A DNA stretch of 64,000 nucleotides from assembly GCA_963666945.2 (NCBI GenBank), contig CAXXRT010000054.1, positions 3,236-67,235 on the forward strand, given 5' to 3'. Position 1 is the stretch's first letter. Every line of letters starts with the position of its first letter. The DNA is from G963666945 sp963666945 (GTDB taxonomy: Bacteria > Bacteroidota > Bacteroidia > Bacteroidales > Marinifilaceae). Shown piece after piece: positions 44,762-52,969 of this stretch. A program made the translations under genes and the position numbers. Below the pieces are notes generated by a model. That model was not told the DNA's origin and made no database searches. It worked only from the letters and a program-made list of their open reading frames with translations.

Positions 44762-45514
44762 ATGAAGGTTTTAAAGTTGACATACACGCTGATGCTGCTG
44801 ATGGTGGTTCTGGGTCTTAGGGCTCAGGAGACTGCTGTTGTACCTGTTCAAGTGGTGGCTGTGGGTACGGATATGGCCTATAGCGTGGATGTTGATGATG
44901 CCTCTAAGATTGCGAACTATTACTGGACCTTGACGAATTCGGAGGGGACTGCTGTTAGGGAGCATACGGGGGATAAGCCTTCACAGGTTATTAGTTATAA
45001 AAATGTGCCAACCGGCATGTATGTTCTTTCGGTTTATGCTACTAGCGATCCAGGTGGTTGTCCTTCTGATGTTATTCAGATTAATGTTGAGGTTATTGCC
45101 CAACCTCTGGTTATGATAGTGTCGGGGGATAAGGCGGGGTTCTGTTCTTTCTCAAGGAAGAGCGAGAATATAGAGGAGTTTATATTCGATGTGGCTATTG
45201 AGGGATATTTTGGCGGATGGACTTTAAAATATACAATCTTGGATCCTGATGGTAATGCTGTCGATATTGGTGGCGGAAGTCAACAATCTGTTCATATCAA
45301 CGACTCCAAAACTGATAAGGTGGTTATTTCTCTGGGTGATAAGTTTGTTAATAATAAGGCGGAAGAGGCTTTTTATACTGTTGTTATTGATGAGGCTATA
45401 CTCGATGGGGAGGGTTCTACTCCAGAGATTGTGGCTGATAAGAAAATGGTTAAGATAGGTGTTCTTCCTGCTGTTAAGATTGGAACTATTAGTTCTGATA
45501 AGATTGATAATTGA
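44762..45514 (+). CDS. Brick protein 7: secreted PKD-like protein
   Basis: 250 residues. Signal ends VLGLRAQ. VGTDMAYSV, NYYWTLTNSEG, GMYVLSVYATSDPGGC; domain 2 AGFCSFSRKSENIEEF, GGWTLKYTILDPDG. Tail IGVLPAVKIGTISSDKIDN, a looser version of the shared pattern. From here on the base composition is visibly richer in G+C than in bricks 1-6. Confidence 0.73.
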   Translation: MKVLKLTYTLMLLMVVLGLRAQETAVVPVQVVAVGTDMAYSVDVDDASKIANYYWTLTNSEGTAVREHTGDKPSQVISYKNVPTGMYVLSVYATSDPGGCPSDVIQINVEVIAQPLVMIVSGDKAGFCSFSRKSENIEEFIFDVAIEGYFGGWTLKYTILDPDGNAVDIGGGSQQSVHINDSKTDKVVISLGDKFVNNKAEEAFYTVVIDEAILDGEGSTPEIVADKKMVKIGVLPAVKIGTISSDKIDN

Positions 45515-45537
45515 TTTTAAGAATTTACGTTATATTG

Positions 45538-46626
45538 ATGAAACTACGTTTGTTACATAGAATTTTGTTTGTCGTGGCGCTGATCACCCTGGGGTGGTCT
45601 GCTGCCATGGCACAGGATTCTTATGATGGTTACGATGTGGTTGCCATCCGTGGTGTTAAGCGTGTATATTCTTTGCCTGAAAATAAAAATGTGACTTTCT
45701 TTTGGTCTGTTGTTGATAGCGATGGTTATCCTATAGTGAAACAGCCTGTGGGGAGTTCAAATATTATTGAGTATTCTTTTGATGAGGAGGGTGATTATTC
45801 TTTAAGGGTGTATGCCAAGGATAATGATAGTGAGTGTCTTTCGGATGAGGTGGGTTATAAAATAAAGGTTCTGGAGGCCGGGTTCGAGGTGGAACTTGGT
45901 CAGGATAGGATGATATGTCCTGGCGATACTGTTGATGTATTTGCTCAGGTTAAAGAGAAGCATTTGGGTGGTAAATATGAGGATCTGACTTTCGAGTGGG
46001 TGGGTTCAGATCAGAAAACGCAGTCTATAAAAGTTTGGCAAAGTGGTACTTATGAGGTTAAGGTTACCGATAAGTATGGTAATTCTGTCTACGATGCTGT
46101 AAATATAGACTTGTATCCTGCTCCTGTGGTTGATCTTGGTGAAGATCTTATTATTGTGAAAGGTGAATCGGTGATTCTTTATACCAACGATAATTTTGCA
46201 CAATATTTATGGTCTACCGGTGAGACTATTGATGAAATTGAAGTTAATGATCATGGTAAATATTGGCTGACGGCTACTGATATTAATAAGTGTTCGGCTA
46301 CTGATACCGTGAATATATATTACGAGGGGGAGGCTACTCTTTCTGGCTTGGTTGCTTCTTTGCCAACTGGATTCTCTCCTAATAACGATGGTGTAAACGA
46401 TAAGTTGTTTGTCAGGGGCTCGTTGTCGAGAGTTAAGAAACTGTCGTTTATTGTGTATAGAAAAGATGGTGTGAAGATGTTTGAGACAACGAATATAAAC
46501 GAAGGTTGGGATGGTAATTATAAAGGGGTTAAACAGGATGTTGACGGATATGTATTTTTCTTGAAGGTTGTGTTTGATAACGACGAGGTGTTGACTAAGA
46601 GGGGGGCGGTTTCGCTATTGAAATAA
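45538..46626 (+). CDS. T9SS type B sorting-domain protein (terminal member of the brick run)
   Basis: 362 residues. Start at 45538 (MKLRLLHRIL) gives a clean signal peptide ending AAMAQ. Domain 1 is the brick PKD-like domain (RGVKRVYSL, VTFFWSVVDSDG); two more Ig-like domains follow, joined by the linker LYPAPVVDLGED. The C-terminal about 90 residues form the gliding-motility type (type B) sorting domain: PTGFSPNNDGVNDKLF, VYRKDGVKMFET, INEGWDGNYKG, DGYVFFLKVVF. It should cross the outer membrane by the type IX system and stay on or near the surface. Confidence 0.85.
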   Translation: MKLRLLHRILFVVALITLGWSAAMAQDSYDGYDVVAIRGVKRVYSLPENKNVTFFWSVVDSDGYPIVKQPVGSSNIIEYSFDEEGDYSLRVYAKDNDSECLSDEVGYKIKVLEAGFEVELGQDRMICPGDTVDVFAQVKEKHLGGKYEDLTFEWVGSDQKTQSIKVWQSGTYEVKVTDKYGNSVYDAVNIDLYPAPVVDLGEDLIIVKGESVILYTNDNFAQYLWSTGETIDEIEVNDHGKYWLTATDINKCSATDTVNIYYEGEATLSGLVASLPTGFSPNNDGVNDKLFVRGSLSRVKKLSFIVYRKDGVKMFETTNINEGWDGNYKGVKQDVDGYVFFLKVVFDNDEVLTKRGAVSLLK

Positions 46627-46698
46627 GTTTATGAATTTTGAATGGTTGTAATAGCTGTTGTATTTAGTTATTGCCAGACTCAATAAATGATATGATTA

Positions 46699-47751
46699 AT
46701 GAAGAAATTATTGTTCCTTATATTGGGTGTTTGTTTTATGGGGGTGCAGCTAAGGGGGCAGGAGGTTCATAACTCCCAGTTCTATTCCCTGCCTTTATTT
46801 CTGAATCCTGCAAATACGGGGAATTCGGTATATAATGTGAGGGCGGGTATAGATTATAGGAATCAGTGGAGTACTGTTTCTGTTCCTTTTTCTTCTGAGT
46901 CGGTTTATGCCGATGTTAAGCTTCCTTGTTATTTTATTGAGGGCAGCTGGTTTGGCCTGGGGATAATGTTATTGAATGATGTTGCGGGAGAGGGGTTGAA
47001 AAGTACATACGGTGGATTGTCCTTTGCCTTTCATAAAAGTGTTTCCAGGGGGAACGACCTTATATTGAGTACGGGGGTTACTGCAGAAATTGTGAATAGG
47101 TCGGTCGATTATCAGAAATTGGTTTTCGACGATCAGTGGGACGGTACTATATTTAATCCGGGTTATCAGTCGGGCGACTACCTTGGGGCTGCTTCTCTTT
47201 GGTATTTGGATATGGCTATGGGAACAAAACTGAGCTATTACCAGAAGATGGATATTTACTCGGTTGGTTTCAGCGTTAGTCATATAATGCAGCCTTCGGA
47301 GAGTTTCTATGAAATAACCAATAACCTGGCAAGAAAATATACTCTGCATGGTGGTGTGGAGAAATGGTTCGATAGGGGTAACTGGATGCTTAATCCTTAC
47401 TTTGTTCTGGATATGCAGTCGTTTAAAACATCAGCCTTGATAGGGATGAACTTTTATAATCCTTTTGACTATTACAGGACAAAAAGTTTTATTGCCGGTT
47501 TGTGGTTTAGGACTACCAAAGAGGCTATTCCTACGGTTGGGCTTGAGTTTGATAATATAAGGGTTATAGCTAGTTACGATATTCCTTTTGCAAATAATAC
47601 CTATAAGAGCAGGGGGGGATTTGAACTTTCTGTTACCTATACTGTGGGATATACCAATCCTATAGAGCAGTTGTGTAAGTATAAGTATCTGAAGCCAAGG
47701 AAGAAAAGAAGGGGTGCTATCCCTTGTCCTAAATTTAAGACTGGCCAGTAA
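46699..47751 (+). CDS. PorP/SprF family type IX secretion membrane protein
   Basis: 350 residues. Signal peptide (MGVQLRGQ), then the family start SQFYSLPLFLNPANTGN, and barrel strands with GLGIMLLNDVAGEG and FGLSFAF-like elements to a basic C-terminus. SprF is needed in gliding bacteria for export of the type B adhesin SprB, and PorP/SprF genes commonly sit next to type B cargo. Here it directly follows such a cargo, so it is its likely outer-membrane partner. Confidence 0.9.
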   Translation: MKKLLFLILGVCFMGVQLRGQEVHNSQFYSLPLFLNPANTGNSVYNVRAGIDYRNQWSTVSVPFSSESVYADVKLPCYFIEGSWFGLGIMLLNDVAGEGLKSTYGGLSFAFHKSVSRGNDLILSTGVTAEIVNRSVDYQKLVFDDQWDGTIFNPGYQSGDYLGAASLWYLDMAMGTKLSYYQKMDIYSVGFSVSHIMQPSESFYEITNNLARKYTLHGGVEKWFDRGNWMLNPYFVLDMQSFKTSALIGMNFYNPFDYYRTKSFIAGLWFRTTKEAIPTVGLEFDNIRVIASYDIPFANNTYKSRGGFELSVTYTVGYTNPIEQLCKYKYLKPRKKRRGAIPCPKFKTGQ

Positions 47752-47772
47752 TAGTTCTGCAGGTACAGAAAG

Positions 47773-48444
47773 CTAAGATGCTCCCTGTACTACAACTACT
47801 ATTTCTCCTTTTACGGTCTTGCTTTTGAAATGCTGTATAAGGCTGTCTAAGGTGCCTCTTGCATTTTCTTCGTGTATTTTGGTCAGTTCCCTGCTTACCG
47901 AGGCGTTTCTGTCTCCTCCAAGGTGTTCTGCCAGTTGTTCGAGTGTTTTTACCAGTCTGTAAGGAGATTCGTAAAATACCATTGTTCGTTCTTCTGTTTC
48001 AAGAGAGGTGAGTTTCTTCTGTCTTCCTTTCTTTGGGGGCAGGAATCCTTCGAAAGCAAACCTGTCGCATGGAAGACCTGAGTTTACAAGTGCGGGAACA
48101 AATGCTGTTGCCCCGGGAAGGCATTCTACTTCTATGTCTGCCTCCACGCATGTTCTTACAAGAAGGAATCCCGGGTCCGATATCCCTGGGGTACCTGCAT
48201 CGCTTATAAGGGCTACGTCTTCACCCGCCTCTATCTTTTCCTTAATTTTATCAGCGGTCTTGTGTTCGTTGAATTTGTGGTGAGATAAAAGTGGTTTAGA
48301 GATCTCGTAATGCCTTAATAGTTTGCTCGATGTTCTTGTGTCCTCGGCAAGAATAAGATCCACTTCCTTTAATATTCGCAGCGATCTTAGGGTTATATCT
48401 TCTAAATTACCTATTGGCGTAGGTATTATATATAGCTTAGACAT
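47773..48444 (-). CDS. rsmI: 16S rRNA (cytidine1402-2'-O)-methyltransferase
   Basis: 223 residues. Start LYIIPTPIGNLEDITLRSL, LILAEDTRTSSKLL, LISDAGTPGISDPG and PGATAFVPALVNSGLP are diagnostic of RsmI, as is EGFLPPKKGRQ and MVFYESPYR. Methylates C1402 in the decoding centre using S-adenosylmethionine. Overlaps closely with the next gene upstream (1 base apart). Confidence 0.96.
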   Translation of the reverse strand: MSKLYIIPTPIGNLEDITLRSLRILKEVDLILAEDTRTSSKLLRHYEISKPLLSHHKFNEHKTADKIKEKIEAGEDVALISDAGTPGISDPGFLLVRTCVEADIEVECLPGATAFVPALVNSGLPCDRFAFEGFLPPKKGRQKKLTSLETEERTMVFYESPYRLVKTLEQLAEHLGGDRNASVSRELTKIHEENARGTLDSLIQHFKSKTVKGEIVVVVQGAS

Positions 48445-48445
48445 T

Positions 48446-49000
48446 TTAATTAAATTTTCTCGTTAATATTTCGGTGAAATGTATTACTGTTTCTTCTTCT
48501 TCATTCCAGTTGAACGAAGATATTATCTTTTTTGCATTTTCAAAGGAAGAAGCGGCATTTAGTTTGTTTATTGTGTCTTTGTATAAAGAGGTATTGTTAT
48601 CGAATAGTTCTCTTGTGAACTGAAATTTGTCGTTTATATTAATAAGCTCGTTTATATCTTTAGAAGGGGACAATGTTTTTTCTATTACTTTGTCTTCTTT
48701 TTTAGCTGTAATACCGATTTCCGGTTGTTTTTTTTCTTCCTTATATATGGGAGAGTGGATACTTTCTTCTTTTTTCTGTGTTTTATCGGCAGCAGAATAA
48801 TTGATTGCGGCCGGTTCAGGAATATCCGGATTACTTATCTTGCCCTGTAAAAGATGTAATTCTTTTAATAAAGTTTCTGTTTTTGCTGTCGCAATATCTA
48901 TTTCCAGGGAATTTGGGGTATCGGTTTTGAAATTATCGGTTATCTGTTTTAGTTCTTCCACTCCCTTTTGAATAATGTCTAATACTAAATTAATGTGCAT
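48446..49000 (-). CDS. Conserved Bacteroidota protein of unknown function
   Basis: 184 residues, no signal peptide. N-terminal helical region, a Lys/Glu-rich low-complexity middle (KKEDKVIEKTLSPSKD), and a C-terminal about 70-residue part (INELININDKFQFTRELFDN, YKDTINKLNAA, SFNWN) that resembles the end of a widespread Bacteroidales hypothetical protein (there IGINDRFLFINELF). No function is known. It is the first gene of a pair with rsmI; a TACCTTTG -7 element lies upstream at 49058-49065 on the minus strand. Confidence 0.7.
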   Translation of the reverse strand: MHINLVLDIIQKGVEELKQITDNFKTDTPNSLEIDIATAKTETLLKELHLLQGKISNPDIPEPAAINYSAADKTQKKEESIHSPIYKEEKKQPEIGITAKKEDKVIEKTLSPSKDINELININDKFQFTRELFDNNTSLYKDTINKLNAASSFENAKKIISSFNWNEEEETVIHFTEILTRKFN

Positions 49001-49057
49001 ATATCAGAAATTTTAATTTTTAAGAAAGAATGTTGTTTTTTGCCTAACTAGGTAATA

Positions 49058-49065
49058 CAAAGGTA
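49058..49065 (-). promoter_or_regulatory. -7 element upstream of the rsmI gene pair
   Basis: TACCTTTG read on the minus strand matches TAnnTTTG, 57 bases before the start at 49000. No TTTG at the 19-base distance. Confidence 0.45.
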
Positions 49066-49134
49066 GTTTATTTTATTGTTTAAAATATGGGAGAAAAGAA
49101 TTAATAAAAAAATGCGCGTTTTTTTTTGAAAATA

Positions 49135-49165
49135 TTTGGAGCAAATAAAAAATGCTGTATATTTG
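49135..49165 (+). promoter_or_regulatory. Promoter of tRNA-Glu and rpsT
   Basis: TTTG (49135-49138), 19 bases, TATATTTG (49158-49165): complete consensus. Start expected near 49170, 60 bases before the first tRNA. A second TATCTTTG (49356-49363) stands 12 bases before the second tRNA, with TTTT at the -33 position. Confidence 0.85.
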
Positions 49166-49229
49166 CACCGCGAAAGAACAAAATAGGGGTTGAGAGAGGG
49201 AGAAGAGAGAGTTTCTTTAACATTTTGAT

Positions 49230-49301
49230 GGTCCGTTCGTCTAGGGGTTAGGACGCCAGGTTTTCATCCTGGTAACAGGGGTTCGATTCCCCTACGGACT
49301 A
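49230..49301 (+). tRNA. tRNA-Glu (anticodon TTC), copy 1
   Basis: 72 bases. Acceptor GGTCCGT/ACGGACT (first pair G-T), D stem GTCT/GGAC, anticodon stem CCAGG/CCTGG with loop TTTTCAT giving TTC, T stem AGGGG/CCCCT with loop TTCGATT, discriminator A. CCA is not encoded. Confidence 0.95.
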
Positions 49302-49375
49302 CAAAAAAAGTTCTTAAAAATACAAAGAATGATTTTTTACTGAGAAGAAAAATTATATCTTTGTCGAAAGATTAT

Positions 49376-49447
49376 GGTCCGTTCGTCTAGGGGTTAGGAC
49401 GCCAGGTTTTCATCCTGGTAACAGGGGTTCGATTCCCCTACGGACTA
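49376..49447 (+). tRNA. tRNA-Glu (anticodon TTC), copy 2
   Basis: Identical over all 72 bases to copy 1. It follows 74 bases later, with its own -7 element, and lies 31 bases before rpsT. Confidence 0.95.
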
Positions 49448-49478
49448 CTTAAAGTTTAATTATTTAGAATTAAAAGAG

Positions 49479-49730
49479 ATGGCAAATCATCAATCAGCAA
49501 AAAAGAGAATAAGACAGAGCGAGGCAAAAAGATTGCACAATAAATATTATGCAAAAACTGCTAGAAATGCGGTAAGAAACTTGCGTGCTACTTCAGAGAA
49601 AGAGGCTGCTTTGGAATTGTTACCAAAAGTTGCTGCTATGTTGGATAAGTTGGCTAAAATTAACGTTATTCACAAGAATAAGGCTGCTAACTTGAAATCT
49701 AAGCTTGCAAACCACGTAAATAAACTGTAG
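49479..49730 (+). CDS. rpsT: 30S ribosomal protein S20
   Basis: 83 residues, helical. MANHQSAKKRIRQSEAKRL start and IHKNKAANLKSKLANHVNK end. Linked to tRNA-Glu as in other Bacteroidota. Terminator follows. Confidence 0.97.
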   Translation: MANHQSAKKRIRQSEAKRLHNKYYAKTARNAVRNLRATSEKEAALELLPKVAAMLDKLAKINVIHKNKAANLKSKLANHVNKL

Positions 49731-49756
49731 TTTATTTCTCGAAAATATAATGTTTA

Positions 49757-49784
49757 GGGTACCCCTTGTAGGTGTACCCTTTTC
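49757..49784 (+). terminator. Terminator after rpsT
   Basis: GGGTAC (49757-49762) / GTACCC (49774-49779) stem followed by TTTT, 26 bases after the rpsT stop. Confidence 0.75.
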
Positions 49785-50104
49785 GTTTTGTCTTTACTTT
49801 CCCTTCTTCTTTTCCTTTCTTCACTTTTTTGCTACTTCCCTTTTGTATATTCCCTTTTCCTGAATGGAGACAGGATTACGGATCAGTCGACATTTTTGTG
49901 GTTTCTTTGGTTCCGGTCCTAAATTTTATGTGTTCTGTACAGCAAGAATTTTTCTATAAATAATACTTTACTCTTTTAATGGTGAAGTTATTTAATTATG
50001 TAATTATTTAATAGTATATTATTTAATTCCATAAAATATGTATAATTTAGTAATTAATATTAAGATAATTACTATTGGTGATTTTTTTTATATGCTTGGT
50101 GCCA
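49785..50104. other. Non-coding gap with a polypyrimidine tract
   Basis: No gene. 49785-49860 is almost purely C/T on the plus strand (runs such as TTCCCTTCTTCTTTTCC), then AT-rich sequence. No promoter, RNA or protein-like frame recognised. Confidence 0.4.
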
Positions 50105-50176
50105 GAATGATTATTTGTTGGCCAAAGTGTTGGAATGATTATTTGTAGGCCAAAGTGTTGGAATGATTGTTTGTGG
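50105..50176. repeat. 28-base tandem repeat, about 2.6 copies
   Basis: Units begin at 50105, 50133 and 50161 (partial). Unit starts GAATGATTATTTGT and ends GGCCAAAGTGTTG; copies 1 and 2 differ at one base (T/A). Head to tail without spacers, so not a CRISPR. Upstream of radC. Confidence 0.7.
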
Positions 50177-50245
50177 AACATCTGTTTGTTGTTTTAGGTT
50201 ATTGTCTCAGGGAAAGCGAATTTTTAAATTTTATATATATTAAAA

Positions 50246-50944
50246 ATGGATTATAAGAGTATAAAAATTTCGGAAATGTCGGTTAACGACAGGCCCAGGG
50301 AGAAATTGCTTTCAAGGGGAATATCCAGCCTTACAAATGCAGAGATACTGGCTATTTTACTTGGTTCGGGAACAAAAGAAGAATCGGTTCTTGATCTTTC
50401 CTCGCGTATTCTCAAGGATAATAATAACAGCTTTGAGGAATTGGGTAAACGCTCGGTCCGTGAGCTGGTGAACAAATATAAGGGAGTGGGACCGGCCAAG
50501 GCTATTATCTTGAATGCAGCAACGGAACTGGCAAGGCGTAGCAGGTTTGAGAAGGTATGTGAGGTGAAAAAAATAAGGTGCAGTGAGGATGTTTTTAATT
50601 ATTTCGAGCCTTTGGTGTCCTTTGTCAACCACGAGGAGTTTTGGGTGTTGTATCTTAATAGGGCCAATGGGATTCTTTCCCACGAATGCCTCAGTAAGGG
50701 AGGCATATCCGGGACAGTTATAGACAGGAGGATTTTATTCAGTCATGCTCTGGAGCGCAAGGCCACTTCGCTGATAGTATGTCACAACCATCCTTCCGGT
50801 AATATCCGGCCAAGCGATTCAGATATGGCAATAACAAAAAAAATATCCAATGCCGGAAAGATTATGGATATAGATCTTTTAGACCATATAATAATAGGAG
50901 GTGGTACTTATTTTAGTTTCGCAGATAATTCCCTGATGAGTTAA
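50246..50944 (+). CDS. radC: RadC-family JAB-domain protein
   Basis: 232 residues. N-terminal helix-hairpin-helix region (NDRPREKLLSRGISSLTNAEILAILLGSG, GVGPAKAI), then an MPN/JAB metallo-domain with the late motif CHNHPSGNIRPSDSD (HxHPSGx6-7SxxD). Once thought a repair protein, its true role is unsettled. Not near any mobile element here, so it is the chromosomal copy. Confidence 0.93.
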   Translation: MDYKSIKISEMSVNDRPREKLLSRGISSLTNAEILAILLGSGTKEESVLDLSSRILKDNNNSFEELGKRSVRELVNKYKGVGPAKAIILNAATELARRSRFEKVCEVKKIRCSEDVFNYFEPLVSFVNHEEFWVLYLNRANGILSHECLSKGGISGTVIDRRILFSHALERKATSLIVCHNHPSGNIRPSDSDMAITKKISNAGKIMDIDLLDHIIIGGGTYFSFADNSLMS

Positions 50945-50951
50945 TTCTGTT

Positions 50952-50982
50952 TTTGCCATCTACCAATAAATATGTAACTTTG
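50952..50982 (+). promoter_or_regulatory. Promoter of grpE-dnaJ
   Basis: TTTG (50952-50955), 19 bases, TAACTTTG (50975-50982): full housekeeping consensus. No CIRCE (HrcA) inverted repeat was seen. The leader to grpE is about 125 bases. Confidence 0.8.
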
Positions 50983-51111
50983 GCATGTTTTTGAGGAGGT
51001 GATTGTCAGCCTTTAAGCGTAAACTGATTTATTGGTGTCAGTTTGTCGTTTTTTTATGTCTGGCAGGCAAATTGTAAGAAGAGAAAACGTTTGTAGAAAA
51101 AATTGAAAAAT

Positions 51112-51778
51112 ATGTCAGAAAAAGATATTAAAAAAGAACAGATAGAAGAGCAGGAACTTAAAAAAGAGAATGCTGAATCTGCAGAAACGCAAAAGGAAGT
51201 AAAGGAAGGCTCAGAAAAGGCGGGAAAGATGCTGCCAGGGAGGTAGAAGTCAAGGAGGATAAAGCCAAAGAGGAAGAAGTCAAGGAGGATGAAAGAAGAA
51301 AAAGAAATCTAAGAAACATTCTAAGGACGATCAGGTAGAAGAGTTGGGGAATAAGCTCCAGGAAATGAACGATAAGTATTTGAGACTTTCAGCGGAGTTT
51401 GATAACTATAGAAAGCGTACTTTAAAAGAAAAAATGGAGTTGACTAAGTCGGCCGGAGAGCAGATTCTTGTTAATATTCTCCCGGTGATGGATAATTTTG
51501 AGCGTGCAATGAAATCTGTTGAGGATGCCAAGGATATAGAGGCAGTAAAGGAAGGAATAATGCACATATATAAAAACTTTGCCGAGTTTTTAAAACAGAA
51601 CGGTGTTGCCGAGATAGATTCTTCAAATGCCGTTTTTGATACTGATTTGCATGAGGCATTGACAAAAATCCCGGCTCCTTCAGAGGAACTAAAGGGGAAA
51701 GTAGTTGACTGCATAGAAAAGGGATATAAATTGAATGATAAGGTAATTCGCTACGCAAAAGTAGTTGTTGGCGAATAG
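51112..51778 (+). pseudogene. grpE: GrpE nucleotide exchange factor, two frameshifts in N-terminal tail
   Basis: About 222 codons. ATG at 51112 opens an acidic/lysine-rich tail (SEKDIKKEQIEEQELKK). The frame shifts at about 51221-51232 and 51291-51300; between them another frame reads EVEVKEDKAKEEEVKEDE. From 51344 the conserved core is intact: LRLSAEFDNYRKRTLKEK, ILPVMDNFERAM, KGYKLNDKVIRYAKVVV. It recycles DnaK by ADP release. Both breaks lie in the flexible tail; the gene is normally needed, so sequence error is likely. Confidence 0.85.
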
Positions 51779-51793
51779 ATTTAATATACGGGT

Positions 51794-52942
51794 ATGTCGG
51801 ATAAAAGAGATTATTACGAGGTTCTGGGAGTTGACAGGAATGCCTCTCAGGCAGAGATAAAAAAGGCTTATAGGAAGAAGGCCATTCAGTTTCACCCGGA
51901 TAAGAACCCGGATGATAAGGAAGCTGAGGAAAAGTTTAAAGAAGCTGCTGAGGCCTATGAAGTTCTTAGTGATGAGCAGAAAAAGCAGAGGTACGATCAG
52001 TTCGGACATGCCGGAATGGGCGGAGGTGCCGGAGGTTTCGGTGGCGGTGGTATGAGCATGGAGGATATATTCTCTCATTTTGGAGACATATTTGGGGGTG
52101 GTAGTTTCTTTAGCGGCTTTGGCGGCGGAGGCAGAAGCTCAAGAAGAGTCAACAGGGGAAGTAACTTGCGCGTGAAGGTTAAGCTTAGCCTCCAGGAGAT
52201 TGCTACCGGTGTTGAAAAGAAATTAAAAGTCAAGAAATACGTGTCGTGCTCTTCCTGCAGGGGAACAGGTGCAAAAGATGGCAGTTCTTACTCTACTTGT
52301 TCTACTTGTAACGGTACCGGTCAGGTGACAAGAATACAAAACACTATTCTTGGAGCTATGCAGACTACCTCTACATGCAGTACATGTAACGGGGAAGGGA
52401 AGATAATAAATCATAAGTGTAGCGTTTGTGGTGGCGAGGGTATTGTTCTTGATGAGGAAATAATCACTATAAATATTCCTGCCGGAGTGGCAGACGGAAT
52501 GCAGCTTTCTGTTAGCGGCAGGGGTAATGCTGCCCGTAGAGGAGGTGTTAATGGTGATCTTATAGTTCTAATCCAGGAAGAAGAGCATCCTGATCTTGTC
52601 AGGGATGGTGACGATTTGTTGTATAATCTTTTTATAAGTTTTCCCGACGCGGTTCTTGGTGTTCCAGTGGAGATCCCAACCATAGAGGGAAAGGTGAAAG
52701 TAAAGATAGATGCAGGTACTCAGGCAGGCAAGATTCTTCGTCTGCGTGGCAAGGGTATACCCGATGTTAACGGTTATGGAAGGGGCGATCTTCTTGTGAA
52801 AATTAATGTATGGATTCCTAAGGAAGTAAACAAGGAAGAAAGAAAAGTTCTTGAGAAGCTTAGGGAATCGGAGTCGTTTGAACCCAGACCCAGCAAACAG
52901 GAAAGAGGCTTTTTCAGGAAGGTTCGCAACTTTTTTGAATAG
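51794..52942 (+). CDS. dnaJ: Chaperone protein DnaJ
   Basis: 382 residues. J domain with YYEVLGVDRNASQAEIKKAY and HPDKNPDD, Gly/Phe region (GGGAGGFGGGGMS), zinc-binding repeats CSSCRGTG, CSTCNGTG, CSTCNGEG, CSVCGGEG, and the C-terminal substrate domains. Starts 15 bases after grpE. Confidence 0.97.
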   Translation: MSDKRDYYEVLGVDRNASQAEIKKAYRKKAIQFHPDKNPDDKEAEEKFKEAAEAYEVLSDEQKKQRYDQFGHAGMGGGAGGFGGGGMSMEDIFSHFGDIFGGGSFFSGFGGGGRSSRRVNRGSNLRVKVKLSLQEIATGVEKKLKVKKYVSCSSCRGTGAKDGSSYSTCSTCNGTGQVTRIQNTILGAMQTTSTCSTCNGEGKIINHKCSVCGGEGIVLDEEIITINIPAGVADGMQLSVSGRGNAARRGGVNGDLIVLIQEEEHPDLVRDGDDLLYNLFISFPDAVLGVPVEIPTIEGKVKVKIDAGTQAGKILRLRGKGIPDVNGYGRGDLLVKINVWIPKEVNKEERKVLEKLRESESFEPRPSKQERGFFRKVRNFFE

Positions 52943-52969
52943 TCTTTTGTAAGCTTTAAAACAAATAAT

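Noticed and set aside
47773..49000. Two-gene set (rsmI and hypothetical) as part of the type IX cluster
   Set aside because: Opposite strand, housekeeping function and its own -7 element; it only borders the PorP gene.
48446..49000. Hypothetical protein as a T9SS component
   Set aside because: No signal peptide or membrane segment and its C-terminal domain matches a soluble conserved Bacteroidota family.
50105..50176. Possible CRISPR array (28-base repeats)
   Set aside because: Units are directly adjacent with no spacers and only 2.6 copies; it is a simple tandem repeat.
50246..50944. RadC as a sign of an integrated element
   Set aside because: Full-length with the N-terminal helical part and flanked by core genes; mobile-element RadC copies are usually short JAB-only proteins.
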